Shown: positions 16,049 through 25,265, numbered from the stretch's first letter. The stretch: 64,000 nucleotides of DNA from Lactobacillus kullabergensis (GCF_000967195.1 NZ_KQ033871.1:323384-387383), one strand, 5' to 3'. The notes: generated by a model from the letters alone, not told the origin. Made by a program: numbers and translations.

Positions 16049-16765
16049 ATGGAAAAACCACTTTATCGACAAGTAATTTTAGACTTAGAAAAACAGATAA
16101 AAAATATGAAACCTAATGCCAAATTACCTAGTGAACGACAACTATTGGTTAAATATGGGGTTAGCCGTAATACAGTTAGGTTAGCACTTCTGGATCTTGA
16201 AGAACGGGGACTGATTTATCGTCTTCATGGTAAAGGCACTTTTGTTTCAAGTACTTTTCTTGATCAACCTAATATTGGTGGGATGTATTCTTTTTCAGAA
16301 GAATTAAAACGAACTGGGCAAAAAGCTTCAACTAAAAATCTAAGTTTAGACTTAATTACTCCAGATAAAAATATTGCTGCACAATTGAATTTGGGGCCGA
16401 GAGAAAAAGCCTACGAGCTAGTTCGTTTGCGTCTTGCTGATAACCAACCACGCATTTTTAGTAGAACTTATTTACCGGAAAAATTATTTCCCAAACTCAA
16501 TCTAAACGATTTAAATGCTGAGCCGCTTTATGATGTCATGAAAGAAAAATATGACCAAATCAGCGTAATGGCTTTTGAAGATGTTGAAGCTGTTTGTCTT
16601 AATCAAGAAGAAAGCAGAAATCTGGCGGAAAAAGTTGGTGCACCAAGCTTAAAAATTTTTCGGAAGACTATTAATGATAAAAATGTACCAGTAGAGTTTA
16701 CAATTTCTTTGGCTAGAGGCGATAAATTCGTTTATCGTTCACGTCAATATAATGATTTATCTTAG
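16049..16765 (+). CDS. GntR-family transcriptional regulator (UTRA) of the aga cluster
   Basis: 238 residues: winged helix at about 5-70 (LPSERQLLVKYGVSRNTVRLAL) and a UTRA domain ending VEFTISLARGDKFVYRSR, typical of amino-sugar regulators such as NagR, DasR and AgaR. It is followed 23 bases later by agaS. Matching TGGT-N4-ACC(A/T) sites lie at its own promoter and at the agaB promoter, so it probably represses both until a phosphorylated amino sugar binds. GGAGGGGG precedes the ATG. Confidence 0.87.
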   Translation: MEKPLYRQVILDLEKQIKNMKPNAKLPSERQLLVKYGVSRNTVRLALLDLEERGLIYRLHGKGTFVSSTFLDQPNIGGMYSFSEELKRTGQKASTKNLSLDLITPDKNIAAQLNLGPREKAYELVRLRLADNQPRIFSRTYLPEKLFPKLNLNDLNAEPLYDVMKEKYDQISVMAFEDVEAVCLNQEESRNLAEKVGAPSLKIFRKTINDKNVPVEFTISLARGDKFVYRSRQYNDLS

Positions 16766-16788
16766 TTACATAAGGAAGGAAAATAATT

Positions 16789-17955
16789 ATGTTTTCAAAA
16801 ACAGATGCAGAATTAGAAAAAATGGGCGCTAAAATTACTACTCGCGAAATTGAAAAGCAGCCTGAATTATGGGGACAAACTTGGTCAATTTATCAGAATA
16901 ACAAGTCCAAAATCATTGATTTTCTGAGCCAGATAAATCAAAAATGGGGTAAAGTTAGAGTTATTTTTACCGGTGCCGGTACTAGTGCATATGTTGGCAA
17001 TACGATTATGCCATATTTACAAAAACATGGTGACAGAAAAAAATATGACTTTGAAGCAATTGATACGACCAAAATTGTGTCTACCCCTGAAGATTATTTG
17101 GAAAAAGATACTCCTACAATTCTGGTATCATTTGCTCGCAGTGGTAACTCACCGGAATCTGTAGCAACTGTAGAGTTAGCTAAAAAGCTAGTTAAAAATT
17201 TATATCAAATAGCAATTACTTGTGCACCAGAGGGACATTTAGCACAGGATTTAAAGGGAGATCCCACTGGACTGGTTTTATTAATGCCTGAAAAGTCACT
17301 AGATCAGGGATTTGCCATGACGGGTTCATTTTCTTGCATGAGTTTAATGGCACTTCTAGTCTTTGATACTTTATCTGACGAAAAGAAAGAACATATTGTT
17401 AGTCAAATTGCTCAAATGGGTAAGAGTGTCATTGAGCGTGAAGATGAAATTCAATCTTTAGTTGACATTGACTTTAATCGAATTACTTATATTGGTAGTG
17501 GCAGTCTGGGTGGCTTAGCTGAAGAAACACGTCTCAAAATTTTGGAATTAACTGCGGGAGAAGTTGCCGCATTATTTGATACTTCAATGGGCTTGCGTCA
17601 CGGTCCAAAATCCTTCCTTGACAAGAAGACGATCGTCTTTGACTTTGTCTCTAACAATACTTATACCAGGCAATACGACTTAGATATTTTAAACGAAATC
17701 AGGGATGATCAAATTGTGCCGCTCGTGATGGCAGTTGGTCAAGAAAAGCAGGGGCAGGATTTCTCAGGTGAATCATTCATGTTTTCTAACAAAGAATTGT
17801 TACCAGATGCATACTTAGCCCTGCCTGATGTCATGTTTGGTCAAACAATTGCATTGCTCACGTCAATCAAAGTTAACAATAAGCCAGATACACCTTCACC
17901 AACGGGTACGGTAAATCGTGTGGTCAAGGGTGTTACCATTCACGAATTCAACTAA
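16789..17955 (+). CDS. agaS: AgaS-type SIS-domain sugar-phosphate deaminase/isomerase
   Basis: 388 residues with two SIS domains (FTGAGTSAYVGNTI, SFARSGNSPESVAT, GLRHGPKSFLD), the AgaS family pattern. AgaS deaminates and isomerises galactosamine-6-phosphate to tagatose-6-phosphate and ammonia. That product joins the LacAB product, and LacD acts further down the route. It lies between the GntR regulator and the agaB-agaF PTS genes, which have their own promoter 165 bases downstream. A GalNAc-6-phosphate deacetylase (AgaA) is not in the window, so either the substrate is galactosamine or NagA from elsewhere helps. Cytoplasmic. Confidence 0.88.
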   Translation: MFSKTDAELEKMGAKITTREIEKQPELWGQTWSIYQNNKSKIIDFLSQINQKWGKVRVIFTGAGTSAYVGNTIMPYLQKHGDRKKYDFEAIDTTKIVSTPEDYLEKDTPTILVSFARSGNSPESVATVELAKKLVKNLYQIAITCAPEGHLAQDLKGDPTGLVLLMPEKSLDQGFAMTGSFSCMSLMALLVFDTLSDEKKEHIVSQIAQMGKSVIEREDEIQSLVDIDFNRITYIGSGSLGGLAEETRLKILELTAGEVAALFDTSMGLRHGPKSFLDKKTIVFDFVSNNTYTRQYDLDILNEIRDDQIVPLVMAVGQEKQGQDFSGESFMFSNKELLPDAYLALPDVMFGQTIALLTSIKVNNKPDTPSPTGTVNRVVKGVTIHEFN

Positions 17956-18029
17956 TATGCTTTTGTTGTGGGTACTAACGATATCACTATGATTTTAATG
18001 ATAAACTTTTTAAATATAAAAAATACATA

Positions 18030-18080
18030 TTGACAAAAATTGGTTGGTACCTTATTATAAAAAGTGTGAAAGCGTTTTTT
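18030..18080 (+). promoter_or_regulatory. agaB promoter with GntR operator and cre site
   Basis: TTGACA (18030-18035) and TATTAT (18053-18058) are 17 bases apart. The sequence TGGTTGGTACCT (18041-18052), a TGGT-N4-ACCT operator, fills the spacer, ideal for a repressor. TGAAAGCGTTTTTT (18067-18080) matches the cre consensus TGWAARCGYTWNCW at 13 of 14 positions. The operon is thus probably under both specific and catabolite control. Confidence 0.7.
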
Positions 18081-18120
18081 GTAATATTTAGATTTCCTTA
18101 AAAGATATGGAGGAAGAATT

Positions 18121-18609
18121 ATGAATATTGTGGGAGCAAGAGTTGATGAACGCTTGGTTCATGGACAGGTAGCAAACTTGTGGACTCCTCAGTTGCAAGT
18201 AGAACGGATTATCGTTCTTGATGAAAAAGCAGCTGAAGATGATATTCAAAAAAGTGGCCTTAGAATGGCTACCCCAATGTCTACCAGGCTGAGTGTTTTA
18301 CCAACTGAAGTTGCTGCAGATCATTTAAAGAAAAATCGTTACGGTAAGCAAAGATTATTTCTGGTAGCAAAAAAACCTGATAAGTTTCTTGATTTGCTTA
18401 ACAAGGGTATCAAGCTTGACACCATCAATGTTGGTAATATGTCTAAACAAGATGACACTACTGAACTGACTAAGCAAGTTAATATCAATGAGCATGAAGC
18501 CGATATTTTTAGAGAGATTTCTGGCAAAGGCGTTAACTTAATTGCCCAATTAAATCCTAGTGTTGAATCACGGGATCTAATGAAATTGATAAATGAAAAG
18601 ATGAAGTAG
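18121..18609 (+). CDS. agaB: PTS EIIB, mannose family, N-acetylgalactosamine/galactosamine type
   Basis: 162 residues. The motif DERLVHGQV contains the phospho-histidine (His14). It receives phosphate from the EIIA encoded at 20.4 kb. It is the first gene of a four-gene PTS operon in the order B, C, D, A, next to agaS, which points to galactosamine or GalNAc as the sugar; the symbol is by context and family, not by proof of specificity. GGAGGAAG precedes the ATG. Confidence 0.85.
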   Translation: MNIVGARVDERLVHGQVANLWTPQLQVERIIVLDEKAAEDDIQKSGLRMATPMSTRLSVLPTEVAADHLKKNRYGKQRLFLVAKKPDKFLDLLNKGIKLDTINVGNMSKQDDTTELTKQVNINEHEADIFREISGKGVNLIAQLNPSVESRDLMKLINEKMK

Positions 18610-18619
18610 GAGGAGAAAA

Positions 18620-19543
18620 ATGGCTTGGTGGCAAATATTACTGCTTACTTTATATGCAGGATTAGAAATTTTAGATGAATTGCAAATTTATTCATCGTTA
18701 AACACACCAGTAGGCGCTGGATTGATAGCCGGTCTGATTATGGGCGATTTGCCAACTGGACTATTCATTGGTGCGTCAATGCAGTTGACAGTTTTAGGTA
18801 TCGGTACTTTTGGTGGTGCTTCAAGAATTGACGCTACTACCGGTACAGTTTTGGCTACAGCATTTTCAACTAGTATTAAAGGTATGAGTCCTCAAACAGC
18901 TATTTCTTCAATTGCTGTTCCAGTTGCTGCTATTATGATTGAACTGGATGTTTTGGCAAGATTTGCCAATACTTACTTTTCACACAGAATTGATCACTTG
19001 ATTGATCAAGACAAAATTAACTATAAGGCTGTCGAAAGAAATGTTTTGTATGGTGCAATTCCGTGGTCACTTTCACGTGCAGTCCCTGTCTTTATCGCAT
19101 TGGCCTTTGGTCAAGGGCTAGTACAACAAATTGCAAATGCCTTAAATGGAGACTTGTTGTGGCTTGGTAATGGTTTGACTGTTGCTGGTGCTACATTACC
19201 AGCAGTTGGTTTTGCTGTTTTGCTTCGGTACTTACCAGTTAAGAGACATGCAGCATATTTGATTCTTGGCTTTACAATTACGACTTTGTTCTCAGTTCTG
19301 TTTAGTGGAATGCAAGCTTTGGGTACAGGCCTGTCGGCTGTTAACAAAGGTTTCACCACTATTTTCAATGGCTTGCCAATGCTTGCTATTGCAATGTTAG
19401 GATTAGCTCTTGCAATTTTACACTACAAGAATATTCCAATAAATAAAGGTACTGCTCAAGCACAAAGTACTGAAAGTCAAAGTAATGATGCAAGTTCAAG
19501 CTCTGATGACGATGAAGGAGAGATTACTGATGACGAACTCTAA
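18620..19543 (+). CDS. agaC: PTS EIIC, mannose family, aga type
   Basis: 307 residues: about 265 residues of hydrophobic EIIC core (LIAGLIMGDLPTGLFIGASM near the N-terminus) followed by a long, acidic, Ser-rich cytoplasmic tail (SSSSDDDEGEITDDEL). The tail coding sequence contains the ribosome site of EIID, whose start overlaps the EIIC end by 14 bases, so translation is coupled. It forms the channel together with EIID. Confidence 0.87.
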   Translation: MAWWQILLLTLYAGLEILDELQIYSSLNTPVGAGLIAGLIMGDLPTGLFIGASMQLTVLGIGTFGGASRIDATTGTVLATAFSTSIKGMSPQTAISSIAVPVAAIMIELDVLARFANTYFSHRIDHLIDQDKINYKAVERNVLYGAIPWSLSRAVPVFIALAFGQGLVQQIANALNGDLLWLGNGLTVAGATLPAVGFAVLLRYLPVKRHAAYLILGFTITTLFSVLFSGMQALGTGLSAVNKGFTTIFNGLPMLAIAMLGLALAILHYKNIPINKGTAQAQSTESQSNDASSSSDDDEGEITDDEL

Positions 19544-20348
19544 ACCTAAATATAAATTAACCGATCAAGACTTTAATCAAATTAACCGGAGATCTTTGTT
19601 TGGTTTCCAGTTAGGCTGGAACTATGAAAGAATGCAGAATAGTGGTTATTTATACACTATTTTGCCGCAATTGAGAAAAATATATGGTGACGATACTCCA
19701 GAGTTAAGAGAAATGATGAAGACGCATATGCAGTTCTTTAACACTTCTAACTTCTTTAATACAATTATTACTGGACTTGACCTTGCGGTTGAGGAAAACG
19801 AAGGTATTGAAGGAAAAGACACCGTTACCGGTATCAAAGTTGGTTTGATGGGTTCGTTTGCCGCTATCGGTGACTCGATTTTTGCCTCTTTGATTCCAAC
19901 TATTTTTGGTGCTTTGGCCGCCTCCATGGCTACTCAAGGTAACCCAGTTGGGGTTATCATTTGGGTAATTGCCTGCCTATTGATCTGTGTCTTTCGTTGG
20001 AAGCAACTTCATTTTGCTTATGATAAAGGTGTTTCCCTTGTTACTGATATGAGAGATCGCTTAAACGCTTTAACTGATTCCGCTACTGTTTTGGGTGTAT
20101 TTATGGTTGGTGCTCTTGTCGCCACTATGGTAAACATTAAATTTGCTTGGGCACCTAAAATTGGCAAAGTTACTATGAATGTTCAAAATAATTTGGATAT
20201 GATCCTGCCTAAGCTTTTACCAGCTGCTGTCGTAGGTTTTGTTTACTGGCTTCTGGGTAAGAAGGGTATGACTTCAACCAAGGCAATCTTTATTGTTTTA
20301 GTACTTTGTATTATTTTAGGTGGCCTTGGAGTTATTGCTAAGATATAA
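19530..20348 (+). CDS. agaD: PTS EIID, mannose family, aga type
   Basis: 272 residues with the EIID hallmarks GWNYERMQNSGYLYTILP and LMGSFAAIGDSIFAS, and hydrophobic helices at the C-terminus. ATG 19530 is chosen because AAGGAG lies nine bases upstream (19515-19520); longer in-frame starts lie inside EIIC without a ribosome site. Second membrane subunit of the transporter. Confidence 0.88.
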   Translation: MTNSKPKYKLTDQDFNQINRRSLFGFQLGWNYERMQNSGYLYTILPQLRKIYGDDTPELREMMKTHMQFFNTSNFFNTIITGLDLAVEENEGIEGKDTVTGIKVGLMGSFAAIGDSIFASLIPTIFGALAASMATQGNPVGVIIWVIACLLICVFRWKQLHFAYDKGVSLVTDMRDRLNALTDSATVLGVFMVGALVATMVNIKFAWAPKIGKVTMNVQNNLDMILPKLLPAAVVGFVYWLLGKKGMTSTKAIFIVLVLCIILGGLGVIAKI

Positions 20349-20407
20349 TTAAATTTGGTAGTAGCTTTAAGCTAAATAATATTGAGTATTAAATGGAAAG
20401 ATAAAGT

Positions 20408-20809
20408 ATGGCAGAAAAAGAATTAATTTTAATTAGTCATGGTAAAATGGCAGAGGGCGTAAAAGCCAGTGCCGAATTAATTATGGGTAAGCAAGAACAT
20501 GTGCACACAGTTTGCTTGCTTCCATCTGAAGGCCCAGATGATTTTAAGTCAAAATTTGAAGAGCAGATTTCAGGAATGAATATTGAAGACATCACTGTTT
20601 TTGCCGATTTAATGGGTGGAACCCCAGCTAATGTTGTTAGTCGCATGATTATGGGTGGTCAAAAGATTCACTTAATCTCGGGAATGAATTTACCACTTGT
20701 AATCGAGTGGCTTAACAGTCAAATGAGCGGTGCAGAATCAGATTTTGTGACTGCTGGTAAAGCAGGAATTGTCGATGTTAACGAAATGTTGTCTAGTATG
20801 AAAAAGTAA
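20408..20809 (+). CDS. agaF: PTS EIIA, mannose family, aga type
   Basis: 133 residues. ISHGKMAEGVKAS holds the phospho-histidine (His11), and FADLMGGTPANVVSR plus GMNLPLVIEWL are the conserved EIIA-Man motifs. It passes phosphate from HPr to the EIIB encoded at 18.1 kb and completes this PTS. It is the last gene of the operon and is closed by the hairpin inside the first copy of the 52-bp repeat. Confidence 0.88.
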   Translation: MAEKELILISHGKMAEGVKASAELIMGKQEHVHTVCLLPSEGPDDFKSKFEEQISGMNIEDITVFADLMGGTPANVVSRMIMGGQKIHLISGMNLPLVIEWLNSQMSGAESDFVTAGKAGIVDVNEMLSSMKK

Positions 20810-20821
20810 TTTATGTAAATG

Positions 20822-20873
20822 AATAACGTCTAGTTTTGAAAAAGACTAGGCGTTATTTTTTGTTTATATTAAA
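20822..20873. repeat. 52-bp direct repeat, left copy, containing the agaF terminator
   Basis: All 52 bases are identical to 25213-25264. The repeat contains a hairpin (AATAACGTCTAGT with ACTAGGCGTTATT, 13 bp with one G-T pair) followed by six T on the + strand, a good terminator for agaF. The two copies enclose the complete beta-glucoside cassette. Confidence 0.9.
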
Positions 20874-20891
20874 GATCAGAATGAAGGTGAA

Positions 20892-22793
20892 TTAATATAT
20901 TGACAATGACGTTACCGTATCTCCAAAATTAGTTTCTTTTACGGTTGGTTCAACTGGATCTTTAACTTTATCCTTTGAAGTAATTAGTACCAATACTGTC
21001 GGATCTTTACCTGCATCAGTAATTTGTTTTATATCCATTTTTCCAATTAATTGACCACGCTCAACTTTATCTTTTTCCTTTACTAAAATGTCAAAAGGCT
21101 TCCCCTTAAGCTCAACAGTGTCAATACCCAGATGAAGCAAAATATCCAGTCCATTATCTGATTTTAAACAGATGGCATGTTTAGTTTTAAAAATTGAACT
21201 AATCGTACCGTTTACTGGTGAATAAATTTTTCCATTAGAAGGTATAATAGCAAACCCGTCCCCTAAGATTTTTTGAGCAACCATATCATCATTTACTTGA
21301 TTTAAGGGAATTACTTTACCCGAAACAGGTGCTGAAAAGTTTTCAACAGCCTTAATAGGTCTAGAAATTGAGTTTTCTTTTTTTACAATGATTTTTGTAT
21401 CATTTTTAAACAAAACATTTTGATCTCTGTTTTTGTCTGCCTTAAGCAAGATCGTTGTAATTATAAAGCTTGAAATGATACCAGTTAACCAGGTTATTAT
21501 CCCACAGGTAAAGTTTAAAGTGGGGTTCTTACCTACAAAGTAAGAAATTAAAGAGATAAAACCGGGAGCCATTAATGCACCTTGTTTTATATGTAATATT
21601 CCACCTACTAGTCCTCCAATAGCACCGCCTGATATTGCTCCAATTAATGCACGACGATAAGGTAAAAGAAAGCCGAATATAGACGGTTCAGTTATTCCCA
21701 TCAAACCAGTAAAGCCTGCAGAAAATCCTTCTCCCTTGGTAATTTTTTTCTTACTAAAAACAGCGATAGCAATTGCCGCAGCTCCCATAGCAGCGTTACT
21801 TGGTAATGCTGCCGGATAAATAAGTGTGTCATAGCCCAATTCAGAAACATTATTCATTGCTATAGGTACAAATCCCTTATCAATGCCAAACATTACTAAA
21901 ATAGGATTTAACGCACTATATAGCGTGAAAGCAAGCCAGTTTGCTTTTGCACTCAGCCAATTAAAACAGCCTGCAATAGCAAAACTAATATTATTGCTGA
22001 TAGGTCCAATAATAACAAGTGTCAAAGGAGCTGCAATTAATATTGAAAGTAAGGGAGTAAAAAAGTAAGTAATTTCTTTTGGCATAACTTTATCGAATAA
22101 CTTATATATTAAAGCTAATAAAATCACACCTAAAATAGAGGTAAGCAACGTTCCATTATATTGCATTTTTGGTAAATGAATACCTAAAAAACTCAAACCG
22201 GATACATTGTTAATATCACTAAAAGTTAAGATTGCACCTAAAAATGCTCCCATGGCTGCAGGAATTTTCATTTTTATTGCACTTTGGAATCCTACAAAAA
22301 TAGGTATATAGTAGAACCCTGCTGAAGCTATGCTAGTCAGGACTATAGCTGTACCGCTTTTGGGATTCATGCCGAAAAATGTTTTACACATATTTAATAT
22401 TGCTAATAAAAATCCTGCTGCTACAATAACGGGCATGATAGGTAAAACAATACCGCTGATGAAGTCAAGTACTTTAGATAAAGCATTTTTAAAAGTTAAT
22501 TTTTCAGATTTATCCTGTTTTAAATTTACTTTTTCATTTAAGTGCAGTTCTGGTACTAATTTGCTGTAATACTCGTTAACCTTTGTTCCTATGAAACTTT
22601 GAATTTCTTGACCTTTTATAACAACCCCCTTAATTCCGTCAACTTTCTTTAATTTTTCTTGATCAACAAGATTTGGATTGTTTACTACAATCCTTAACCT
22701 AGTTGCACAATGATATATGTCAGAAATATTATCTTTACCGCCAACTGAATTTAAAATATCAGTAGCAATATTTTTGAAATTTTCTTTAACCAT
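20892..22793 (-). CDS. PTS beta-glucoside-specific EIIBCA permease
   Basis: 633 residues in the order EIIB (about 1-85, phospho-Cys29 in IYHCATRLR), EIIC (about 100-460, many membrane helices, GFTGLMGITEPSIFGFLLPY) and EIIA of the glucose type (about 490-633, LLHLGIDTVELKG with the active histidine). This is the BglP/BglF family, which imports and phosphorylates aryl- or cellobiose-type beta-glucosides. It overlaps the 3' end of the phospho-beta-glucosidase gene by eight bases, so the two are translationally coupled. Confidence 0.9.
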   Translation of the reverse strand: MVKENFKNIATDILNSVGGKDNISDIYHCATRLRIVVNNPNLVDQEKLKKVDGIKGVVIKGQEIQSFIGTKVNEYYSKLVPELHLNEKVNLKQDKSEKLTFKNALSKVLDFISGIVLPIMPVIVAAGFLLAILNMCKTFFGMNPKSGTAIVLTSIASAGFYYIPIFVGFQSAIKMKIPAAMGAFLGAILTFSDINNVSGLSFLGIHLPKMQYNGTLLTSILGVILLALIYKLFDKVMPKEITYFFTPLLSILIAAPLTLVIIGPISNNISFAIAGCFNWLSAKANWLAFTLYSALNPILVMFGIDKGFVPIAMNNVSELGYDTLIYPAALPSNAAMGAAAIAIAVFSKKKITKGEGFSAGFTGLMGITEPSIFGFLLPYRRALIGAISGGAIGGLVGGILHIKQGALMAPGFISLISYFVGKNPTLNFTCGIITWLTGIISSFIITTILLKADKNRDQNVLFKNDTKIIVKKENSISRPIKAVENFSAPVSGKVIPLNQVNDDMVAQKILGDGFAIIPSNGKIYSPVNGTISSIFKTKHAICLKSDNGLDILLHLGIDTVELKGKPFDILVKEKDKVERGQLIGKMDIKQITDAGKDPTVLVLITSKDKVKDPVEPTVKETNFGDTVTSLSIY

Positions 22794-24225
22794 TTTTTAA
22801 TGCCCCGCTAAAATATTGGTCAATAAAGTCTCTGTACCAGTAATAACTTTTTTTAGGTGTTAAGGCTAAATTATTTTTAAAGTCAACTCGAATGAGTCCA
22901 TACCGCTTGTCGTATCCATTAATCCAACTATATAAGTCCATAGCCGACCAATGATAATATCCATGTACCTTAACACCTTCGCTTTTGGCTTTTAAAAGAT
23001 AGTGCAGAAACTTGGATGTCAATTCAATCCTTTTATCATCTTTAACAAATCCCTTTGAGTCTGCTGTTTCATAGCCACCATGTCCATTTTCAGTAATCAA
23101 AATAAGATTAGGATTATAACTTTGTTGTATTTCTTTGAGAGCCGTATACATAACTCTTGGTAGTTCTTCACGCCCCCATTTATTTCTTTTTACGTTTGGG
23201 TCAAAGGAGGTTTCAAAGACATTTTTTATTCGTATTCCCTCAGTAATCTTGCTTTTGCAACCTTTATTGTTGTGGAAAACTTTTGTTTCTTTATCTGTTC
23301 CATCGGTTAAATATTGACGATTATATAGATTTAATCCTAAATAGTCTCCTTTACCTTCAGCAAAAATTTTCTGATCGATTTCTTTTTTATACAACATACA
23401 GTTAAAGTCATTAATGACTTTTTCAGTTTCTTCTGGCATTTTTCCCAATAATGCAGGACAAAGTATTTGCCTATTATAAAAGAAGTCACCAAATAAATGA
23501 ACTTTTTTGATATTCTTAGTTGTAGGATCGATTTCAACGTTACCGTTGTCATGTACAATACCAATAATGCCATCAATTTTTAAATCATGGAAAATCCTAA
23601 CTGCCTTAGCACTTGCCAACATTAGATTATATTGATATTGAAAATACGACTGGAAATCTAATTTCCTATTAGGTGGATAATTACCAACAATATTGACGCA
23701 GTAACTATAGTATCTGGGTTCATTAATTGTGCACCAAATCTTCACTCGGTCTCCAAAATTTTTAAAACAAACTTCGGCATAACTGGCGAAGTAATCAGTT
23801 AATTTTCTGTTAAGCCATCCACCTTGAATAGCTAATTCATAAGGCAAATCGTAATGAAACAAAGAAACATTTGGTTCTAACCCCTTTTCAATACAGTAAT
23901 TGATTACACGGTTATAGAACTCTATACCTTCCTGATTAACTTCACCTACACCATTTGGAATAATTCGATCCCAAGCAATTGAAAATCTAAAGGTGTTTTG
24001 ATGGTCAGCAGCGAGTAAATCAATGTATTCTTTATATTTATGAAAAAAATCGGCTGACACATCTCCATTAACATGATTAATATTTAAATTACTCTTATGA
24101 TTAAAGTAATCCCATTCACCAAGTCCTTTCTTCTCTTGATCCCAGGCTCCCTCGCACTGATAAGCTGCGGTTCCAGAGCCCCACAAAAAGTCTTTGTCTT
24201 TAAAAACCTCTGAAAACTTTCTCAT
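22786..24225 (-). CDS. 6-phospho-beta-glucosidase, glycoside hydrolase family 1
   Basis: 479 residues, full GH1 length. The acid/base lies in CTINEP (Glu169) and the nucleophile in LITENG (Glu379). It hydrolyses the 6-phospho-beta-glucoside delivered by the adjacent PTS to glucose-6-phosphate and an aglycone or glucose; 6-phospho-beta-galactosidase is a less likely alternative, given the partner permease. It is the first gene of the bgl transcript, with GGAGGAG before the ATG and a cre site about 30 bases upstream. Confidence 0.9.
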   Translation of the reverse strand: MRKFSEVFKDKDFLWGSGTAAYQCEGAWDQEKKGLGEWDYFNHKSNLNINHVNGDVSADFFHKYKEYIDLLAADHQNTFRFSIAWDRIIPNGVGEVNQEGIEFYNRVINYCIEKGLEPNVSLFHYDLPYELAIQGGWLNRKLTDYFASYAEVCFKNFGDRVKIWCTINEPRYYSYCVNIVGNYPPNRKLDFQSYFQYQYNLMLASAKAVRIFHDLKIDGIIGIVHDNGNVEIDPTTKNIKKVHLFGDFFYNRQILCPALLGKMPEETEKVINDFNCMLYKKEIDQKIFAEGKGDYLGLNLYNRQYLTDGTDKETKVFHNNKGCKSKITEGIRIKNVFETSFDPNVKRNKWGREELPRVMYTALKEIQQSYNPNLILITENGHGGYETADSKGFVKDDKRIELTSKFLHYLLKAKSEGVKVHGYYHWSAMDLYSWINGYDKRYGLIRVDFKNNLALTPKKSYYWYRDFIDQYFSGALKNG

Positions 24226-24253
24226 TAATTCTCCTCCATTAGTTTTTATAAAT

Positions 24254-24269
24254 TTGATAGCGCTATCTA
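24254..24269. promoter_or_regulatory. cre site upstream of the bgl genes
   Basis: TTGATAGCGCTATCTA matches the cre consensus at 15 of 16 positions and contains the perfect palindrome GATAGCGCTATC. It lies in the promoter region of the phospho-beta-glucosidase gene. Confidence 0.75.
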
Positions 24270-24285
24270 CATTGCTATATTAGCA

Positions 24286-24330
24286 ACAAAAAAAAGAGCA
24301 AGTGGTTCAAATTTTGAACCACTTGCTCTT
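24286..24330 (-). terminator. Terminator of the RpiR gene
   Basis: A perfect palindrome at 24294-24330 (AAGAGCAAGTGGTTCAAA with its complement) forms an 18-bp stem. On the minus strand it is followed by at least eight T, so it ends the RpiR transcript before the bgl promoter. Confidence 0.88.
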
Positions 24331-24346
24331 GTACTAAGGGTCAGGT

Positions 24347-25132
24347 TTAATGATATGAATTAACATAACGTAGAAAAATCTGGTCAAACAAATATGTAAT
24401 ACCATATTTGCCATAAATGCCCAGATAATCTTCTGAAAAGCTTTTTTGACTAATATAGAACACATCATTATATGAACTTGCTAATTTTTTATTACGATTA
24501 CCAGTGATAATCATTTTATCTCCGGGAAGTTCATTTATGAGATCGTTTATCACCTCAGCATATTTTCCAGAGGTTGAAACCGTAAATAATAATGAATTTG
24601 GTTTTAAAGATTTAAGGTATTTACTAGTCCTGTATTTATGGTCAAGCACAACAATTATTTTATTTGCGTATATCATTTCTTGTTGAAATTTTACTAACGT
24701 ACTACTTGTATTGTTAGCACATAACAAAATAACCTCATTATGATTATGAATTTTATCAACGATTTGATTGAGTTCAGTTACACCAAAAACAGAGTTAATA
24801 TCATCGAGCATATTTTTAATTAAATTTGTTAGTTTAACATTATTTGTTTGATAGTCCTCTTTTGTTCTATGTCTAATATCACTGGGGAAGATAATCTTAG
24901 AAAAAGAGGTTTTTAGATTCTCTAAACTTGAATATCCTAATTTCTCACAAAATCTTCTGACCGCAGAACGGGAAACATATGCATTATCCATAATTTCGTT
25001 AACAGTAATCTGGTCCAAGTGGGAAATGTTTTTTACTAAATATGATGCTATTGCATGATTATTACTATCATAATGAGAATTAATTAGTTCTGTTAATGAA
25101 TTTAATATTCCTAAGTTATTTGCATTGATCAT
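24347..25132 (-). CDS. RpiR/MurR-family transcriptional regulator of the bgl cassette
   Basis: 261 residues: N-terminal RpiR helix-turn-helix (VNEIMDNAYVSRSAVRRFCEKLG) and a C-terminal SIS sensor domain (about 105-255), which binds a sugar phosphate. It lies immediately upstream of the bgl genes on the same strand but has its own terminator. In many Firmicutes beta-glucoside operons are controlled by an antiterminator; here this RpiR protein probably replaces it. Confidence 0.87.
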   Translation of the reverse strand: MINANNLGILNSLTELINSHYDSNNHAIASYLVKNISHLDQITVNEIMDNAYVSRSAVRRFCEKLGYSSLENLKTSFSKIIFPSDIRHRTKEDYQTNNVKLTNLIKNMLDDINSVFGVTELNQIVDKIHNHNEVILLCANNTSSTLVKFQQEMIYANKIIVVLDHKYRTSKYLKSLKPNSLLFTVSTSGKYAEVINDLINELPGDKMIITGNRNKKLASSYNDVFYISQKSFSEDYLGIYGKYGITYLFDQIFLRYVNSYH

Positions 25133-25212
25133 TCTATTTTCACCTTGCTAAAATCCGCTCTCTACCATTTTAAACTTAGTATAAAAAATATTACAAATAG
25201 TGATATGGCTAA

Positions 25213-25264
25213 AATAACGTCTAGTTTTGAAAAAGACTAGGCGTTATTTTTTGTTTATATTAAA
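25213..25264. repeat. 52-bp direct repeat, right copy
   Basis: Identical to 20822-20873 over 52 bases; the identity stops abruptly on both sides. The stem-loop lies just beyond the stop codon of the convergent hydrolase gene (stop at 25266-25268), where it can act as that gene's terminator hairpin. The copies are 4,391 bases apart, start to start. Confidence 0.9.
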
Positions 25265-25265
25265 T

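Noticed and set aside
20822..25264. 52-bp repeat as a mobile-element end or integrase attachment site
   Set aside because: No integrase or transposase is nearby and the repeat is an ordinary terminator sequence; only the flanking arrangement is reported.
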